The translations under genes were made by a program, and so were the position numbers. A stretch of 64,000 bases of DNA. Source: Thalassobacillus pellis (GTDB lineage: Bacteria > Bacillota > Bacilli > Bacillales > Halobacillaceae). Shown piece after piece: positions 19,006 to 27,522 of the stretch (its first letter is position 1; every line of letters begins with the position of its first letter). The notes beneath the pieces were generated by a model. That model ran no database searches, was not told the origin of the DNA, and saw only the letters and a program-made list of their open reading frames with translations. The stretch is from contig NZ_JAFBDO010000001.1 of NCBI RefSeq assembly GCF_016908295.1, positions 186,001-250,000 of the forward strand, in the 5' to 3' direction.

Positions 19006-19797
19006 TTATTTATAAAAACGGTCGAGGGCTACTACCATAGCACCCATTTTGGCGTCTTCCGGCTGTAGGACATGATCTATCCCATGTTGTTCAAGTTCTT
19101 GGGCTGTTACCTTGCCTACAGCTACAGCAAGAACGTGGCTGTTGAAAGACGCTGACAGATGGTCTGTTTTCATTACGTTTTCAAACAAGTTCCTTACCTG
19201 GGTCTTACTTGTAAAAATAGCTGCGTCCAAGGAACGCTGGATAATTTGTTGACGAAACCTGGAAATAACCTTAGTATCCGGCTTTTGATAGGAATATGGC
19301 TTGGAAAGAACAACTGTGTGACCGTCTTTTTCTAATGTGTTTTTTATTTTAATGTCATCCTGGTTATAGGCCTGCAGGAAAATATTTAGGTTTCCTGTTG
19401 TGCCTGCTGATAAATCGGAGAGCAGCCCATCCATCGTCCCATCTTTTGAAGTCAGACTTGGCGATAAGGAAAACTCTTTACACCATTGCAGCGTCTTTTT
19501 TCCTCGAACTGCAAGCTTACTTTCAGCCAGTTTTTCAACAAATGCTGTTAATAATCCATGCTTCTCCGCTTCATTGGCTAATGTACTTGCCCCTATTCCT
19601 GTCGTAAGGATCACCCAGTCAAATGGAGCTTCCAGAAAGGTACGTACATCATTCAGACTGGTTTGTTCATTCAAATGACGTTGTCCTTGAAGCGGATACT
19701 TCAAAGGTGTACCGCCTTTTTTCTCAACCATGGTACTGATTGTGTCAGCGCTGCGATCAGCAGCAATGCCGACACGTTTTCCAGTTAAACCTGTCAT
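19006..19797 (-). CDS. uroporphyrinogen-III synthase-like protein
   Basis: A 263-residue protein of the HemD fold: two Rossmann-like lobes, with GKRVGIAADRSADT at the start, DWVILTTGIGASTL near residue 70, a second-lobe DAAIFTSKTQVRNLFE and a final AVAVGKVTAQEL. HemD closes hydroxymethylbilane to uroporphyrinogen III, the precursor of siroheme. The start overlaps the sirC stop as ATGA. Sequence conservation in HemD is always low, so the call rests on the fold-typical blocks and on neighbours. A housekeeping hemD presumably exists elsewhere, so this would be a siroheme-dedicated copy or a related regulator. Confidence 0.78.
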   Translation of the reverse strand: MTGLTGKRVGIAADRSADTISTMVEKKGGTPLKYPLQGQRHLNEQTSLNDVRTFLEAPFDWVILTTGIGASTLANEAEKHGLLTAFVEKLAESKLAVRGKKTLQWCKEFSLSPSLTSKDGTMDGLLSDLSAGTTGNLNIFLQAYNQDDIKIKNTLEKDGHTVVLSKPYSYQKPDTKVISRFRQQIIQRSLDAAIFTSKTQVRNLFENVMKTDHLSASFNSHVLAVAVGKVTAQELEQHGIDHVLQPEDAKMGAMVVALDRFYK

Positions 19798-20450
19798 GTC
19801 CTCCCCCTCTCTTGACACAGATGTTTCAGCCAATTGATTGTCTGCTGCTGTCTTTCGTAATTGAAATAATCAGAATGGAGAAGTTCTCTTAAAAGTTGTT
19901 TCTGTTTTGCTTTCGGAAACCCGGAATGCTTGATTAACTGACGGCAATCCGATAAAAAGTCCACGTATTGCTCATAGTCCTCATCAAACTGTTCTTCCAG
20001 ATCTTTCTTTATTTTTGAAGCAAGCATCGGACTTGCCCCATTAGTGGAAACAGTAATAGTTAAATCTCCTCTTGTCACATTAGCGGGGAACTGAACATTC
20101 CCTCGCCTGGCATCTGCAGTATCATTGAATAATAGATTGTCGCTGGATGTCTCTGCTACCTCTGCATTAACCGAAGGATTATCCGTGGCTGCTACGACCA
20201 TGAAAGCTTTCTCACTATCTGCCTGTTCATAGCACTTACTCTTCCAATCCACTTCGGATAAATTCCACATCTGGTAGAGTTCCGGGCAAATTTCCGGACT
20301 CACTATGGTAACCATAGCGCCATAGTTTCTTAATGTACGAGCCCTTTTAGCGGCCACTTTTCCACCACCGGCAATGACCACTATTTCTCCATGGACACTT
20401 ATCATCAGTGGAATAGCTTTATCCTTATCTTGCAATACTCTGTTCTTCAT
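19794..20450 (-). CDS. sirC: precorrin-2 dehydrogenase (SirC/Met8 type)
   Basis: A 218-residue NAD-dependent enzyme that oxidises precorrin-2 to sirohydrochlorin, the second step from uroporphyrinogen III to siroheme. The N-terminal Rossmann motif VIAGGGKVAAKRA (about 26-38) binds NAD; the dimerisation domain follows with FPANVTRGDLTITVSTNGASPMLASKIK. Length fits stand-alone SirC (B. subtilis YlnF), not the CysG fusion. The ATG overlaps the sirB stop as TGATG; a TTG one codon earlier is possible. Confidence 0.93.
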   Translation of the reverse strand: MKNRVLQDKDKAIPLMISVHGEIVVIAGGGKVAAKRARTLRNYGAMVTIVSPEICPELYQMWNLSEVDWKSKCYEQADSEKAFMVVAATDNPSVNAEVAETSSDNLLFNDTADARRGNVQFPANVTRGDLTITVSTNGASPMLASKIKKDLEEQFDEDYEQYVDFLSDCRQLIKHSGFPKAKQKQLLRELLHSDYFNYERQQQTINWLKHLCQERGRT

Positions 20451-21205
20451 CAAGTTATTCCTTCTTCATATTTCTGCTCCATAGCCTCCTGAACACGGTC
20501 TGCTAATGCATCTATCATGAAAGGGTGACTGCCAAGATAATTGCACAAGCTTACTGAATGGCCATTTTCCCTTAAATCGTTCACTTTCTTTTCCATCGAG
20601 TGAATCAGCACACCTGTAAACCAGAGATACGGAACGACGATGGTTTGGGAAAAATCGCTTTCTATCGAAGCCTGCAGCCCTTCATCAAAGGAAGGTGAAC
20701 ACGCCGCTAAATAGCAGACATTAACGGAAGCATCACTAATTTTGGTTTGAAGCTTTTCTTTGATTTGCTCCATAGACTTCGGCGTTTCTGGGTTATGGCT
20801 TCCTCTACCGACAAGCAGAAGGTTTGTTCCTGGATATATCGTTGCTTTTGTCTCTTCCACCCGATCAACCAAAACTTCTATAATTCGATCCTGAACACCC
20901 AGCGGCTTGCCATAAACAATTTGAATATCGGGGTAACGAATTTGAGCCTGAGCGATTGCTTCCGGGATATCTTGATAATAATGCCCAGCGCTTAACAAAA
21001 GGACAGGTACGACAGTTATTTCACTGGCCCCTTGCTGCACCAATCGCGCGAAGCCCTCATTCATATCTGGATCTGCAATTTCTAAAAAACAAATTTCCTG
21101 CAAAGGGACATCTATTCTCTTCTTAACGGTCTCTATACAGGAAACAGCTTCATTTCTTGCCTCTTGAAGTCTACTTCCGTGACAGACATATAAAATACCT
21201 AGCAT
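20450..21205 (-). CDS. sirB: sirohydrochlorin ferrochelatase (SirB/CbiX)
   Basis: A 251-residue class II chelatase that inserts Fe2+ into sirohydrochlorin to give siroheme. It holds two tandem CbiX domains: the first begins LYVCHGSRL (metal-site His near residue 8) with VVPVLLLSAGHYYQDI, and the second begins LLVGRGSHNPE with VVPYLWFTGVLIHSM. The ATG at 21205 lies just after GGGAGGG; the frame stays open another 24 codons upstream but without the family N terminus. A cobalt chelatase role is possible, but no cobalamin genes are present and siroheme genes surround it. Confidence 0.94.
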   Translation of the reverse strand: MLGILYVCHGSRLQEARNEAVSCIETVKKRIDVPLQEICFLEIADPDMNEGFARLVQQGASEITVVPVLLLSAGHYYQDIPEAIAQAQIRYPDIQIVYGKPLGVQDRIIEVLVDRVEETKATIYPGTNLLLVGRGSHNPETPKSMEQIKEKLQTKISDASVNVCYLAACSPSFDEGLQASIESDFSQTIVVPYLWFTGVLIHSMEKKVNDLRENGHSVSLCNYLGSHPFMIDALADRVQEAMEQKYEEGIT

Positions 21206-21224
21206 GGAATCCCTCCCTAAAGCC

Positions 21225-22001
21225 TCACCCGACCACAGAATGGGCGGGAATGCCTTCTTCCACTTCCAGCTGTTCAAACCACTGAAGCTGTTCGCGCAGT
21301 TTTACTACCTCCCCAACTATGATCATGGAAGGATTTTTGATTTCCCTGGACTTTTCGATAATGTCTTCCAAGGTTCCCGTTACTGTTTTCTGGCTTTCTG
21401 TGGTCCCAGCTTGAACAAGCGCTATCGGCGTCTCTAGATCTCGGCCATGACGGATTAGCCGGTTACATATCTCCGGCAGCTTCCTGACACCCATATAGAT
21501 ACACAATGTATCCATACTTTTCACCACATGTTCCCAATATTTTTCTTCGTCTGTTCCAAGCTTGCTGACTCCTGAAATAAAAGTAACAGATGAACTGTAG
21601 TTACGATGGGTTACAGGAATTCCTGCATACGCCGGGGCAGCTATACCCGAAGTAATACCAGGAACAATTTCAAAAGGTATGTTCCTTTTTGCTAATGCCT
21701 GTGCTTCCTCACCTCCGCGACCGAAGATAAAGGGATCCCCTCCTTTAAGCCGCGTGACCGTTTTACCCTGTAAAGCGTATTTACACAAGAGGCCATTGAT
21801 GGTTTCCTGGCTTAAGGAGTGATTATCCGGGCTTTTCCCGCAATAGATGAGCTCTGCATGGTCAGGCGCCTCATACAGTAACTCTTCGTTGATCAACCGA
21901 TCGTATAAAATCACGTCAGATTGTTGAATAGACTTTAAACCTTTTACCGTTATCAGCTCCAGGTCACCTGGACCGGCACCGACCAAAAATACTTTTTTCA
22001 T
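21225..22001 (-). CDS. sumT: uroporphyrinogen-III C-methyltransferase
   Basis: A 258-residue SAM-dependent enzyme that methylates uroporphyrinogen III twice to precorrin-2, the entry to siroheme. Signatures: VFLVGAGPGDLELITVKG at the N terminus, LKGGDPFIFGRGGEE near residue 85 and the GITSGIAAPAYAGIPVTHR loop. Single-domain form as B. subtilis YlnD. GAAGGAG lies about 12 bases before the ATG. It both uses SAM and sits under SAM control through the riboswitch at the head of the operon. Confidence 0.95.
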   Translation of the reverse strand: MKKVFLVGAGPGDLELITVKGLKSIQQSDVILYDRLINEELLYEAPDHAELIYCGKSPDNHSLSQETINGLLCKYALQGKTVTRLKGGDPFIFGRGGEEAQALAKRNIPFEIVPGITSGIAAPAYAGIPVTHRNYSSSVTFISGVSKLGTDEEKYWEHVVKSMDTLCIYMGVRKLPEICNRLIRHGRDLETPIALVQAGTTESQKTVTGTLEDIIEKSREIKNPSMIIVGEVVKLREQLQWFEQLEVEEGIPAHSVVG

Positions 22002-22062
22002 GCTTGATCACTCACTCCTTCATCCATTTAAATACTCGCCTGCTCATTCCAGGACTCAGTAC

Positions 22063-22656
22063 TTATATCCATCCTTTTTCCTCAAGATAGTGAAGAACCT
22101 GCTCTGTGCACTCCTCTTCACTCCATTCTCCTGTATGCAGTGTCAGTTCTGGTGATTCAGGTGATTCGTAGGGAGAATCAATCCCTGTAAATCCTTTGAT
22201 TTCTCCGCTTCTTGCTTTTTTATAGAGTCCTTTTGGATCCCTCACTTCGCATTCATCGAGCGGGCAATCCACATGGACTTCCAGAAATTCATCTGCGGGG
22301 AGAATATTCCGTACTCGATCCCGATCTTCCTGATAAGGAGAAATAAAAGCGGTCAATACGATTGTGCCACTGTCTGCAAACAATTTTGCCACTTCACCGA
22401 TTCTCCGGATATTTTCCTTACGGTCCTCCGGGCTAAATCCAAGATCGGCGTTCAACCCATGGCGAATATTGTCACCATCGAGAACATAGGCGTTAATTCC
22501 TTTTTCATACAGCCGCTTGTTCACAGTATTTGCGATGCTCGATTTTCCAGAACCTGAAAGGCCTGTCAGCCAGATCACTCCGCTGCGATGACCATTTTTT
22601 TGACGGTAATCTTTTTTCTGCACTGTCGCCTCATGCCACACAATATTAGATGCCAA
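22063..22656 (-). CDS. cysC: adenylylsulfate kinase
   Basis: A 197-residue APS kinase that makes PAPS from APS and ATP. Walker A is LTGLSGSGKSSIA (about 30-42); the APS-binding region has DGDNIRHGLNADLGFSPEDRKENIRR, followed by TAFISPY and the lid VRDPKGLYKKARSGEIKGFTGID. The TTG start lies seven bases after AAAGGGTGAG at the end of sat. In an organism whose CysH is of the iron-sulfur type, PAPS may be optional or go to other transferases. Confidence 0.95.
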   Translation of the reverse strand: MASNIVWHEATVQKKDYRQKNGHRSGVIWLTGLSGSGKSSIANTVNKRLYEKGINAYVLDGDNIRHGLNADLGFSPEDRKENIRRIGEVAKLFADSGTIVLTAFISPYQEDRDRVRNILPADEFLEVHVDCPLDECEVRDPKGLYKKARSGEIKGFTGIDSPYESPESPELTLHTGEWSEEECTEQVLHYLEEKGWI

Positions 22657-22662
22657 TATCGC

Positions 22663-23820
22663 TCACCCTTTCTGTCCCTGACTTACAACTTCACTGCGCT
22701 GCAGTCCTTTGATAAGCGTTTCGGCAACTTCAGGACGACTAAAAGTTTTCGGAGGTTTTTCGCCATTTCGAAGCAGTTCGCGTACCTTGGTGCCGGACAA
22801 AATAACGTGCTGGTCATCATCATGCGGGCATGTTTTATGGGAAACCATCGCTTCACAAGCTAGACAGTAAAAGCTATGTTCGAAGAATAGGGGCGTGATT
22901 CCCAGTTCATCTTCCTCAAAATTACTGAAGATTTTTTGAGAGTCATAGGTTCCGTAATAATTACCGACACCAGCATGGTCACGCCCTACAATGAAGTGCG
23001 TGCACCCGAAGTTTTTACGTACCAGGGCATGGAAAATTGCTTCCCTTGGGCCGGCATAACGCATGGCAGCATTAAAGACTGCGAGCACAACACGGTTGGC
23101 TGGATAATAGTTTTTCAATAAGACCTGGTAACTTTCCATCCTCACGTCACTTGGAATATCATCACTTTTCGTTTCGCCTACCAGCGGGTTGAGGAACAGC
23201 CCATCAACTGTTTCCAGTGATGCTTTCTGGATGTATTCATGGGCTCGGTGTACAGGATTTCTTGTCTGGAATCCAACAACTTTTTTCCAGCCCAATTGCT
23301 TAAATAAATCTCTTGATTCAGCCGGGTCTAAATAAAATTTATCGTCATGCTCCCGGGAAGGACGTGTAAGTAATTGGATTTTACCTGCAACATAGAAATC
23401 AGGACGGTCATATAGTTTTTTTACACCTGGATGATTGGTTTCCGTTGTTCGGTAGACATTTTCTGCTTCCTGGACCTTATCGGGCTGATAAACTTCCTCT
23501 ATTTCAATCAGGCCATAAACGGTCCCGTCTTTTTGCAGTTCTGCCACATCCCCCTGTTCCAAACGATCAGCCTGCTCCTCATCTACTGGCAATGTAATCG
23601 GAATACTCCATGGTGTTCCATCAGCCAGCCGCATATTTTTCACAACAGATTGATAGTCTTCCTGATTCAAAAATCCTTCAATCGGGCTGTATGCCCCTGT
23701 CGCAATCAGCTCCAAATCGCTGAGAGCCATAGGATCTAATTCAATGCTAGCCGTTGGATCCGAGAAGTTTCCTTCCAATCGATTTACAAGTTTTCCTCCA
23801 TGAGGTTGAATAAGTGCCAT
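22663..23820 (-). CDS. sat: sulfate adenylyltransferase (ATP sulfurylase)
   Basis: A 385-residue homo-oligomeric enzyme that activates sulfate with ATP to APS. The nucleotide signatures [12 protein letters not shown] (near residue 195) and [12 protein letters not shown] (near residue 280) are intact, as is [15 protein letters not shown] near the end. Length matches the Sat form of Bacillus rather than the CysDN type. TAAGGAGG precedes the ATG. Order cysH-sat-cysC follows B. subtilis except that the cysP sulfate permease usually found after cysH is missing here. Confidence 0.96.
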   Translation of the reverse strand: MALIQPHGGKLVNRLEGNFSDPTASIELDPMALSDLELIATGAYSPIEGFLNQEDYQSVVKNMRLADGTPWSIPITLPVDEEQADRLEQGDVAELQKDGTVYGLIEIEEVYQPDKVQEAENVYRTTETNHPGVKKLYDRPDFYVAGKIQLLTRPSREHDDKFYLDPAESRDLFKQLGWKKVVGFQTRNPVHRAHEYIQKASLETVDGLFLNPLVGETKSDDIPSDVRMESYQVLLKNYYPANRVVLAVFNAAMRYAGPREAIFHALVRKNFGCTHFIVGRDHAGVGNYYGTYDSQKIFSNFEEDELGITPLFFEHSFYCLACEAMVSHKTCPHDDDQHVILSGTKVRELLRNGEKPPKTFSRPEVAETLIKGLQRSEVVSQGQKG

Positions 23821-23849
23821 ATTGCAATTCCTCCTTAAAATGGATCGTA

Positions 23850-24584
23850 TTATTTTTCATTTCCTGATGGGACATGAAGTCCACATTCCGTTTTATTAAA
23901 TCCACTCCATCTTCCGGCCCTTGAATCTTCGGAATCTTCTACTGCAAAAGTACATGGCATACAGCCGATGCTCGGATAACCTTGATCATGTAACTCGTTA
24001 TAATCCAAGTTGTTCTGCCGAATATAGTCCCAGACATTATCCCAGGTCCAGTAAATAAGCGGACAGACTTTTACGGAATGGAATCGTTCGTCCTTATTTA
24101 CAAAGTCTGTGTTGCTTCGGCTGGCAGATTGATCTCTGCGAAGTCCCGAAATCCAAGCATCCACACCATAGAGGGCATCTTCAAGAGGCTTGATTTTCCG
24201 GATATAGCAGCACTGGTTCGGCTCTCTTTTCCAAAGTGCTGAGCCATATTCTTTCGCCTGCTCATCGACAGTAAGTTCGGGCTGTTTCATCGTGATATTT
24301 AGTGCAGGATATTTTTGTTTAACTTTTTCAATCAATTCATACGTTTCAGGAAAATGCAGCCCTGTATCAAGAAAGACTATTTCCGCATCCTTTTTCACTT
24401 TTGATATCAAATCAACCAACACAATTCCTTCTGCTCCAAAACTGCAGGCATAAACGAGTGACTCTTTATAAGTGTCATAAGCCCACTGCAGAATCCTTAA
24501 AGCTCCTTTGGTATCATCTTCTGGATCCCATCCTTCAAAAGGGTCCCCAGGAAAGTGCTCATAAGTAATCGTATTGCTCTCCAT
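23850..24584 (-). CDS. cysH: adenylylsulfate / PAPS reductase
   Basis: A 244-residue thioredoxin-dependent reductase giving sulfite. The PP-loop-like region is [16 protein letters not shown]; the redox cysteine is in ECGLH near the C terminus. The pairs NQCCYIRK and GCMPCT are the four cysteines of a [4Fe-4S] cluster, marking the APS-reducing branch. B. subtilis CysH of this type accepts both APS and PAPS. It is the first gene after the riboswitch terminator, with a GGAGGGGGGAG ribosome site. Confidence 0.95.
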   Translation of the reverse strand: MESNTITYEHFPGDPFEGWDPEDDTKGALRILQWAYDTYKESLVYACSFGAEGIVLVDLISKVKKDAEIVFLDTGLHFPETYELIEKVKQKYPALNITMKQPELTVDEQAKEYGSALWKREPNQCCYIRKIKPLEDALYGVDAWISGLRRDQSASRSNTDFVNKDERFHSVKVCPLIYWTWDNVWDYIRQNNLDYNELHDQGYPSIGCMPCTFAVEDSEDSRAGRWSGFNKTECGLHVPSGNEK

Positions 24585-24620
24585 TTTCTCCCCCCTCCGG
24601 GATAATCGAATCGTAGAAAT

Positions 24621-24656
24621 AAAAAACCTCTCTACTTAAATGAATAAGAAGAGAGG
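24621..24656 (-). terminator. S-box terminator ahead of cysH
   Basis: On the leftward strand CCTCTCT-loop-AGAGAGG is followed by six T. Its first arm region (CTTCTTAT) can pair instead with ATAAGAAG of the riboswitch P1, giving the antiterminator. Confidence 0.9.
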
Positions 24657-24688
24657 AATATTCAGCAATAAATTGCAAAATTTCCACC

Positions 24689-24808
24689 TTCTTATCTTTC
24701 AAACGCCTGCTTGCGCCTGCTGGAATTGGCACAGTGTCCGAAATGATGATACCCGAACCCGTTGCCGAGGCTTCGAAGGGCCAGTCCCTCCACCTCTCTA
24801 GATAAGAA
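24689..24808 (-). promoter_or_regulatory. SAM-I (S-box) riboswitch of the sulfate operon
   Basis: Read leftward: P1 arms TTCTTATC and GATAAGAA close a core with AGAGGTGGAGGGACTGGCCC, CGGCAACGG, TGTGCCAATTCC and a final TTTGAAAGATAAG. These are the conserved S-box elements including the kink-turn and the SAM pocket. Terminator and antiterminator are both drawable downstream. High SAM should stop transcription before cysH, tying sulfate and siroheme synthesis to methionine status. Confidence 0.96.
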
Positions 24809-24985
24809 TGCCGATAAGTTAACTTGGTTTTTTAAAAAGTATTGGTACACATGTTATGGGCATTTGGAAAAAATGTCAATAGGTACTTTGAATATTCATA
24901 CTTTTTACACGATTTTTTTAAACGCAGTTGACAAACGTTGGAAACTGCTTTACATTTATATCTATTATTCATCACACCATACGAA

Positions 24986-25090
24986 TCCTTATAAAGAGCC
25001 GGGGGAGGAAACTGGTCCTACGATCCGCAGCAACCTCTTGCTATCAGGAAGGTGCTCAGTCCAGCAGACAATTTGTCTGGAAAATAAGGA
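24986..25090 (+). promoter_or_regulatory. second SAM-I (S-box) riboswitch, divergent
   Basis: Rightward core: P1 arms TCCTTAT (24986-24992) and ATAAGGA (25084-25090), then AAGAGCCGGGGGAGG, ACTGG, GCAGCAACC, AAGGTGCTCAGTCCAGCAG and CTGGAAAATAAGG. Order and spacing match the S-box, though several normally fixed bases differ (for example ACTGGTCC for ACTGGCCC). The 3' P1 strand AGGAGAGG can pair with the terminator arm CCTCTTCT. It heads the TauE/SafE gene. Confidence 0.85.
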
Positions 25091-25108
25091 GAGGACATCG
25101 ATTTTATA

Positions 25109-25133
25109 CCTCTTCTTTTGAAGAGGTTTTTTT
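25109..25133 (+). terminator. terminator of the second S-box
   Basis: CCTCTTC-TTTT-GAAGAGG followed by seven T, 90 bases before the TauE/SafE start. Confidence 0.92.
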
Positions 25134-25230
25134 ATTGCTTCTATCAAGCCTAGATAAGAAAATATTATGCTTTAATTCCGAGTATAATGATCTGATTAGT
25201 AATATTTTGTGAAATGAGGAGAGGATGGAA

Positions 25231-26118
25231 ATGAGAAAGCTGGTTATTTTCGCTTTAGTGGGATTTTTTGCCCAATTAATTGATGGGGCCCTTGGAATGT
25301 CATTCGGTTTAAGCTCATCATCACTGTTAATCGCATATGGACTTGCCCCGGCTGTGGTTTCATCTTCGATACATATGTCCGAAATTGCGACAACCGCCGT
25401 TTCCGGCATTTCTCATTATAAATTTGGCAACCTGGATAAAACACTCGTCCTGCCCTTGGTTGTGCCCGGTGCAATCAGTGCTTTTCTAGGAGCTGCTTTT
25501 CTCAGCAGTTTGCCTGGCGAAGTGATCAAGCCATTTATTTCTGTCTTCTTGCTTTTGCTCGGAATTTATATCGTAGTACGTTTTCTGTCGTTAAGAAGTA
25601 CTCCTGAAAGTTCAAAAAGGTCGCCTTTGAAGAAACGTTTTCTTTATCCTTTGGGTGCAGTGGCAGGATTTTTTGATGCAGTGGGCGGTGGCGGCTGGGG
25701 GCCAATCAATACACCTATTCTTCTTTCTCAAAAAGGTGCGACCCCACGTAAAGTGATTGGTACTGTTGATACAAGCGAATTCGCTATTACCATTTCCGCG
25801 ACACTCGGTTTTTTATTATTTTTGGGCTGGGAACAGTTCAGCTGGATATGGGTTCTGGCTTTCATGATCGGCGGCGTTATAGCAGCCCCAATTGCAGCAT
25901 GGCTTGTCAGAATAGTACCATCGTTTATTTTGGGTGTTTTGGCAGGAGGTTTCATTATTCTGACTAATGTCCGAACACTGCTTACGACTGGAAATATAAG
26001 CAATGATGTTTTGACTGTTATTTACGCTGTACTCCTGCTTGGCTGGCTGGCTGTTATCGTCACTTCTATCCGAAAAAATATCCGTTTTCAAAGAAGGCGG
26101 GAAAATACCGTTAACTGA
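25231..26118 (+). CDS. TauE/SafE family permease, probable sulfur-anion transporter
   Basis: A 295-residue membrane protein with eight or so helices in two repeats, as in the TauE/SafE (DUF81) family. Typical blocks are LIDGALGMSFGLSSSSLL at the first helix and GGGGWGPINTPILL near residue 155. Relatives move sulfite, sulfoacetate, thiosulfate or sulfate, in either direction. Being under an S-box and next to a sulfate operon with no permease, it is most simply an importer of sulfate or thiosulfate; this is inference. The ATG at 25231 has AGGAGAGG at the better spacing; the ATG at 25225 is nearly fused to it. Confidence 0.82.
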   Translation: MRKLVIFALVGFFAQLIDGALGMSFGLSSSSLLIAYGLAPAVVSSSIHMSEIATTAVSGISHYKFGNLDKTLVLPLVVPGAISAFLGAAFLSSLPGEVIKPFISVFLLLLGIYIVVRFLSLRSTPESSKRSPLKKRFLYPLGAVAGFFDAVGGGGWGPINTPILLSQKGATPRKVIGTVDTSEFAITISATLGFLLFLGWEQFSWIWVLAFMIGGVIAAPIAAWLVRIVPSFILGVLAGGFIILTNVRTLLTTGNISNDVLTVIYAVLLLGWLAVIVTSIRKNIRFQRRRENTVN

Positions 26119-26232
26119 TATTTTTCAGATAACAGGTAATACACTAAGTTTTACAACGATTGCATTCTTGCCCTTCAGCTGTCAAAATGAATACAGGAAA
26201 GATGAGATTGAAAAGAAAGCTTAGGTGAGAAT

Positions 26233-26628
26233 GTGATAGAAGTAAGAACTTCCAATGTTACGGATGATGAGTCTAATAAAGGAGTTTTCGCCACTCGTAA
26301 CATAGAAAAAGACAAATTGATTCATGTAGCCCCTGTACTTCCTTACCCGAATGAACAGCATAAGTACATTGAGAAGACGCATTTAGCTGATTACGTTTTT
26401 GAATATGGGAAGAATCATACGGCTTTTCTCTTAGGGTATGGAATGATGTTTAATCATTCTTATCAGCCTAACGCCTATTACGAAATCAATTTTGAAAATC
26501 ATTCATTTGACTTTTATGCGTATACCGACATAAAAGCGGGAGAGGAAATCTTTATTAACTATAATGGGGAAGTCAATGACGAAGATCCACTATGGTTTAA
26601 TGAAGAGAAAAACGAGAATGAGAGTTAA
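26233..26628 (+). CDS. SET domain protein
   Basis: A 131-residue single SET domain. The SAM-site motifs are KGVFATRNIEK at the N terminus and FNHSYQPNAYY near residue 75 (the NHS-PN signature), with the catalytic tyrosine region AGEEIFINYNGE near residue 110. SET proteins methylate lysines; bacterial targets are mostly unknown. There is no post-SET cysteine cluster. The GTG start follows AGGTGAG at about five bases. It lies 114 bases after the permease with no terminator seen between, so it may be read from the same S-box promoter. Confidence 0.8.
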   Translation: MIEVRTSNVTDDESNKGVFATRNIEKDKLIHVAPVLPYPNEQHKYIEKTHLADYVFEYGKNHTAFLLGYGMMFNHSYQPNAYYEINFENHSFDFYAYTDIKAGEEIFINYNGEVNDEDPLWFNEEKNENES

Positions 26629-26647
26629 ACATCCTTTTTTGGATGTC

Positions 26648-26678
26648 GGGTTGTCGAGAAATTTCGACAGCCCTATTT
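26648..26678 (+). terminator. terminator after the SET gene
   Basis: GGGTTGTCGA and TCGACAGCCC (one G-U) around GAAATT, followed by TATTTT. Confidence 0.75.
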
Positions 26679-26763
26679 TAATTCTTTCTTCCCCTTCTGA
26701 CCAATCTGAAAAAGAGTGATGGAAATTGATCTAGAAAAGAGGAACACGTATCTATGCCAAAAG

Positions 26764-26799
26764 AAAAAACCACCAAGAAAAATTAATTTCTTCGTGGTT
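26764..26799 (-). terminator. leftward terminator, probably of the carnitine operon
   Basis: Thirteen-base arms with one central mismatch (AACCACGAAGAAA and TTTCTTGGTGGTT) and six T on the leftward strand. It is the first such signal after the thioesterase, about 260 bases beyond its stop. Confidence 0.7.
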
Positions 26800-27056
26800 T
26801 GTTTCGTTTCAGGGCTTTGGGACAGCCTCTTTTTTGCAAGTGTTACTTCCTTTTTGAATCGGGAACAATCGTGCAAATGCCTCGTTCACCCCCGACAAGC
26901 TTAAGCCAAGACATCAATTATTTACCCATCATTTTGTTTACTTTTTCTTAGTTGTTATCGATTCATTATTACACAATTTATCACAATCTCTATCTTTTTA
27001 ATCTGGCTTGATAGGTTTGGTTCCATTCCTATCTTGTATCCCGGTCAAGTAATGGA

Positions 27057-27518
27057 CTATCGTTTGATGCCAATCTGTCTGCCCACTTGTTTAGGCTGGG
27101 TTAAATGTTCATGTTCCTGTCGCAACGAGTCAATTCTATTTGCAACTGTATCCGGAAAAGGGGCTGGTATCCCTTTATCCGTATCGATTCCCATTAACAT
27201 TTGTTCACTTGTTGCCAACTGCTCACCGGCATCATTTTTCATCGTATAGAAAACGTGAAGTCTTTTGGCATCATCATCCAGCAACTGTACAGTGACATGA
27301 ATAGTTTCATCTTTTCTGGCTTCTTTTAAATAACAAAGATGTGTTTCGAGTGTGAAGATTGTATAGGCATATGATTCCCGTGCCGATTCATCTAAACCGA
27401 TATACTCCATCAGTTTATCGACAGAGTGACTGAATACAGCCGCATAAGCCGCATCGTTCATATGACCGTTATAGTCTACCCATTCGGAACGAACATGGTC
27501 CTTAAAGTGAAATGACAT
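27057..27518 (-). CDS. hotdog-fold thioesterase, probable betainyl-CoA thioesterase
   Basis: A 153-residue 4HBT-like protein. The motif SEWVDYNGHMNDAAYAAVF holds the family's catalytic aspartate region, and the FTLETHLCYLKEA segment forms the central helix and strand. In carnitine degradation the thioesterase frees glycine betaine from betainyl-CoA. In some species this domain is fused to carnitine dehydrogenase; here it starts five bases after that gene's stop, supporting the assignment. The ATG has GAGGGGTGAGG upstream. Alone, the sequence would only justify 'acyl-CoA thioesterase'. Confidence 0.8.
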   Translation of the reverse strand: MSFHFKDHVRSEWVDYNGHMNDAAYAAVFSHSVDKLMEYIGLDESARESYAYTIFTLETHLCYLKEARKDETIHVTVQLLDDDAKRLHVFYTMKNDAGEQLATSEQMLMGIDTDKGIPAPFPDTVANRIDSLRQEHEHLTQPKQVGRQIGIKR

Positions 27519-27522
27519 ACCC

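Larger units (their letters stand above)
26629..27056. other. gap with terminators only
   Basis: Contains the SET gene terminator, a leftward hairpin (26764-26799) and, near 26890-26915, a stretch (CCCCCGACAAGCTTAAG) that resembles scattered intergenic repeat debris in Bacillaceae. Short open frames on both strands lack ribosome sites and cross the hairpin. No gene is supported. Confidence 0.5.

Noticed and set aside
26673-26904. Overlapping 67- and 62-codon frames on opposite strands
   Set aside because: Both cross a terminator hairpin, have low-complexity composition and lack ribosome sites.
26890-26915. Third copy of the 36.2/38.9-kb repeat
   Set aside because: It shares short words (CGACAAGC, GCCAAG) but in another arrangement and without the rest of the element.
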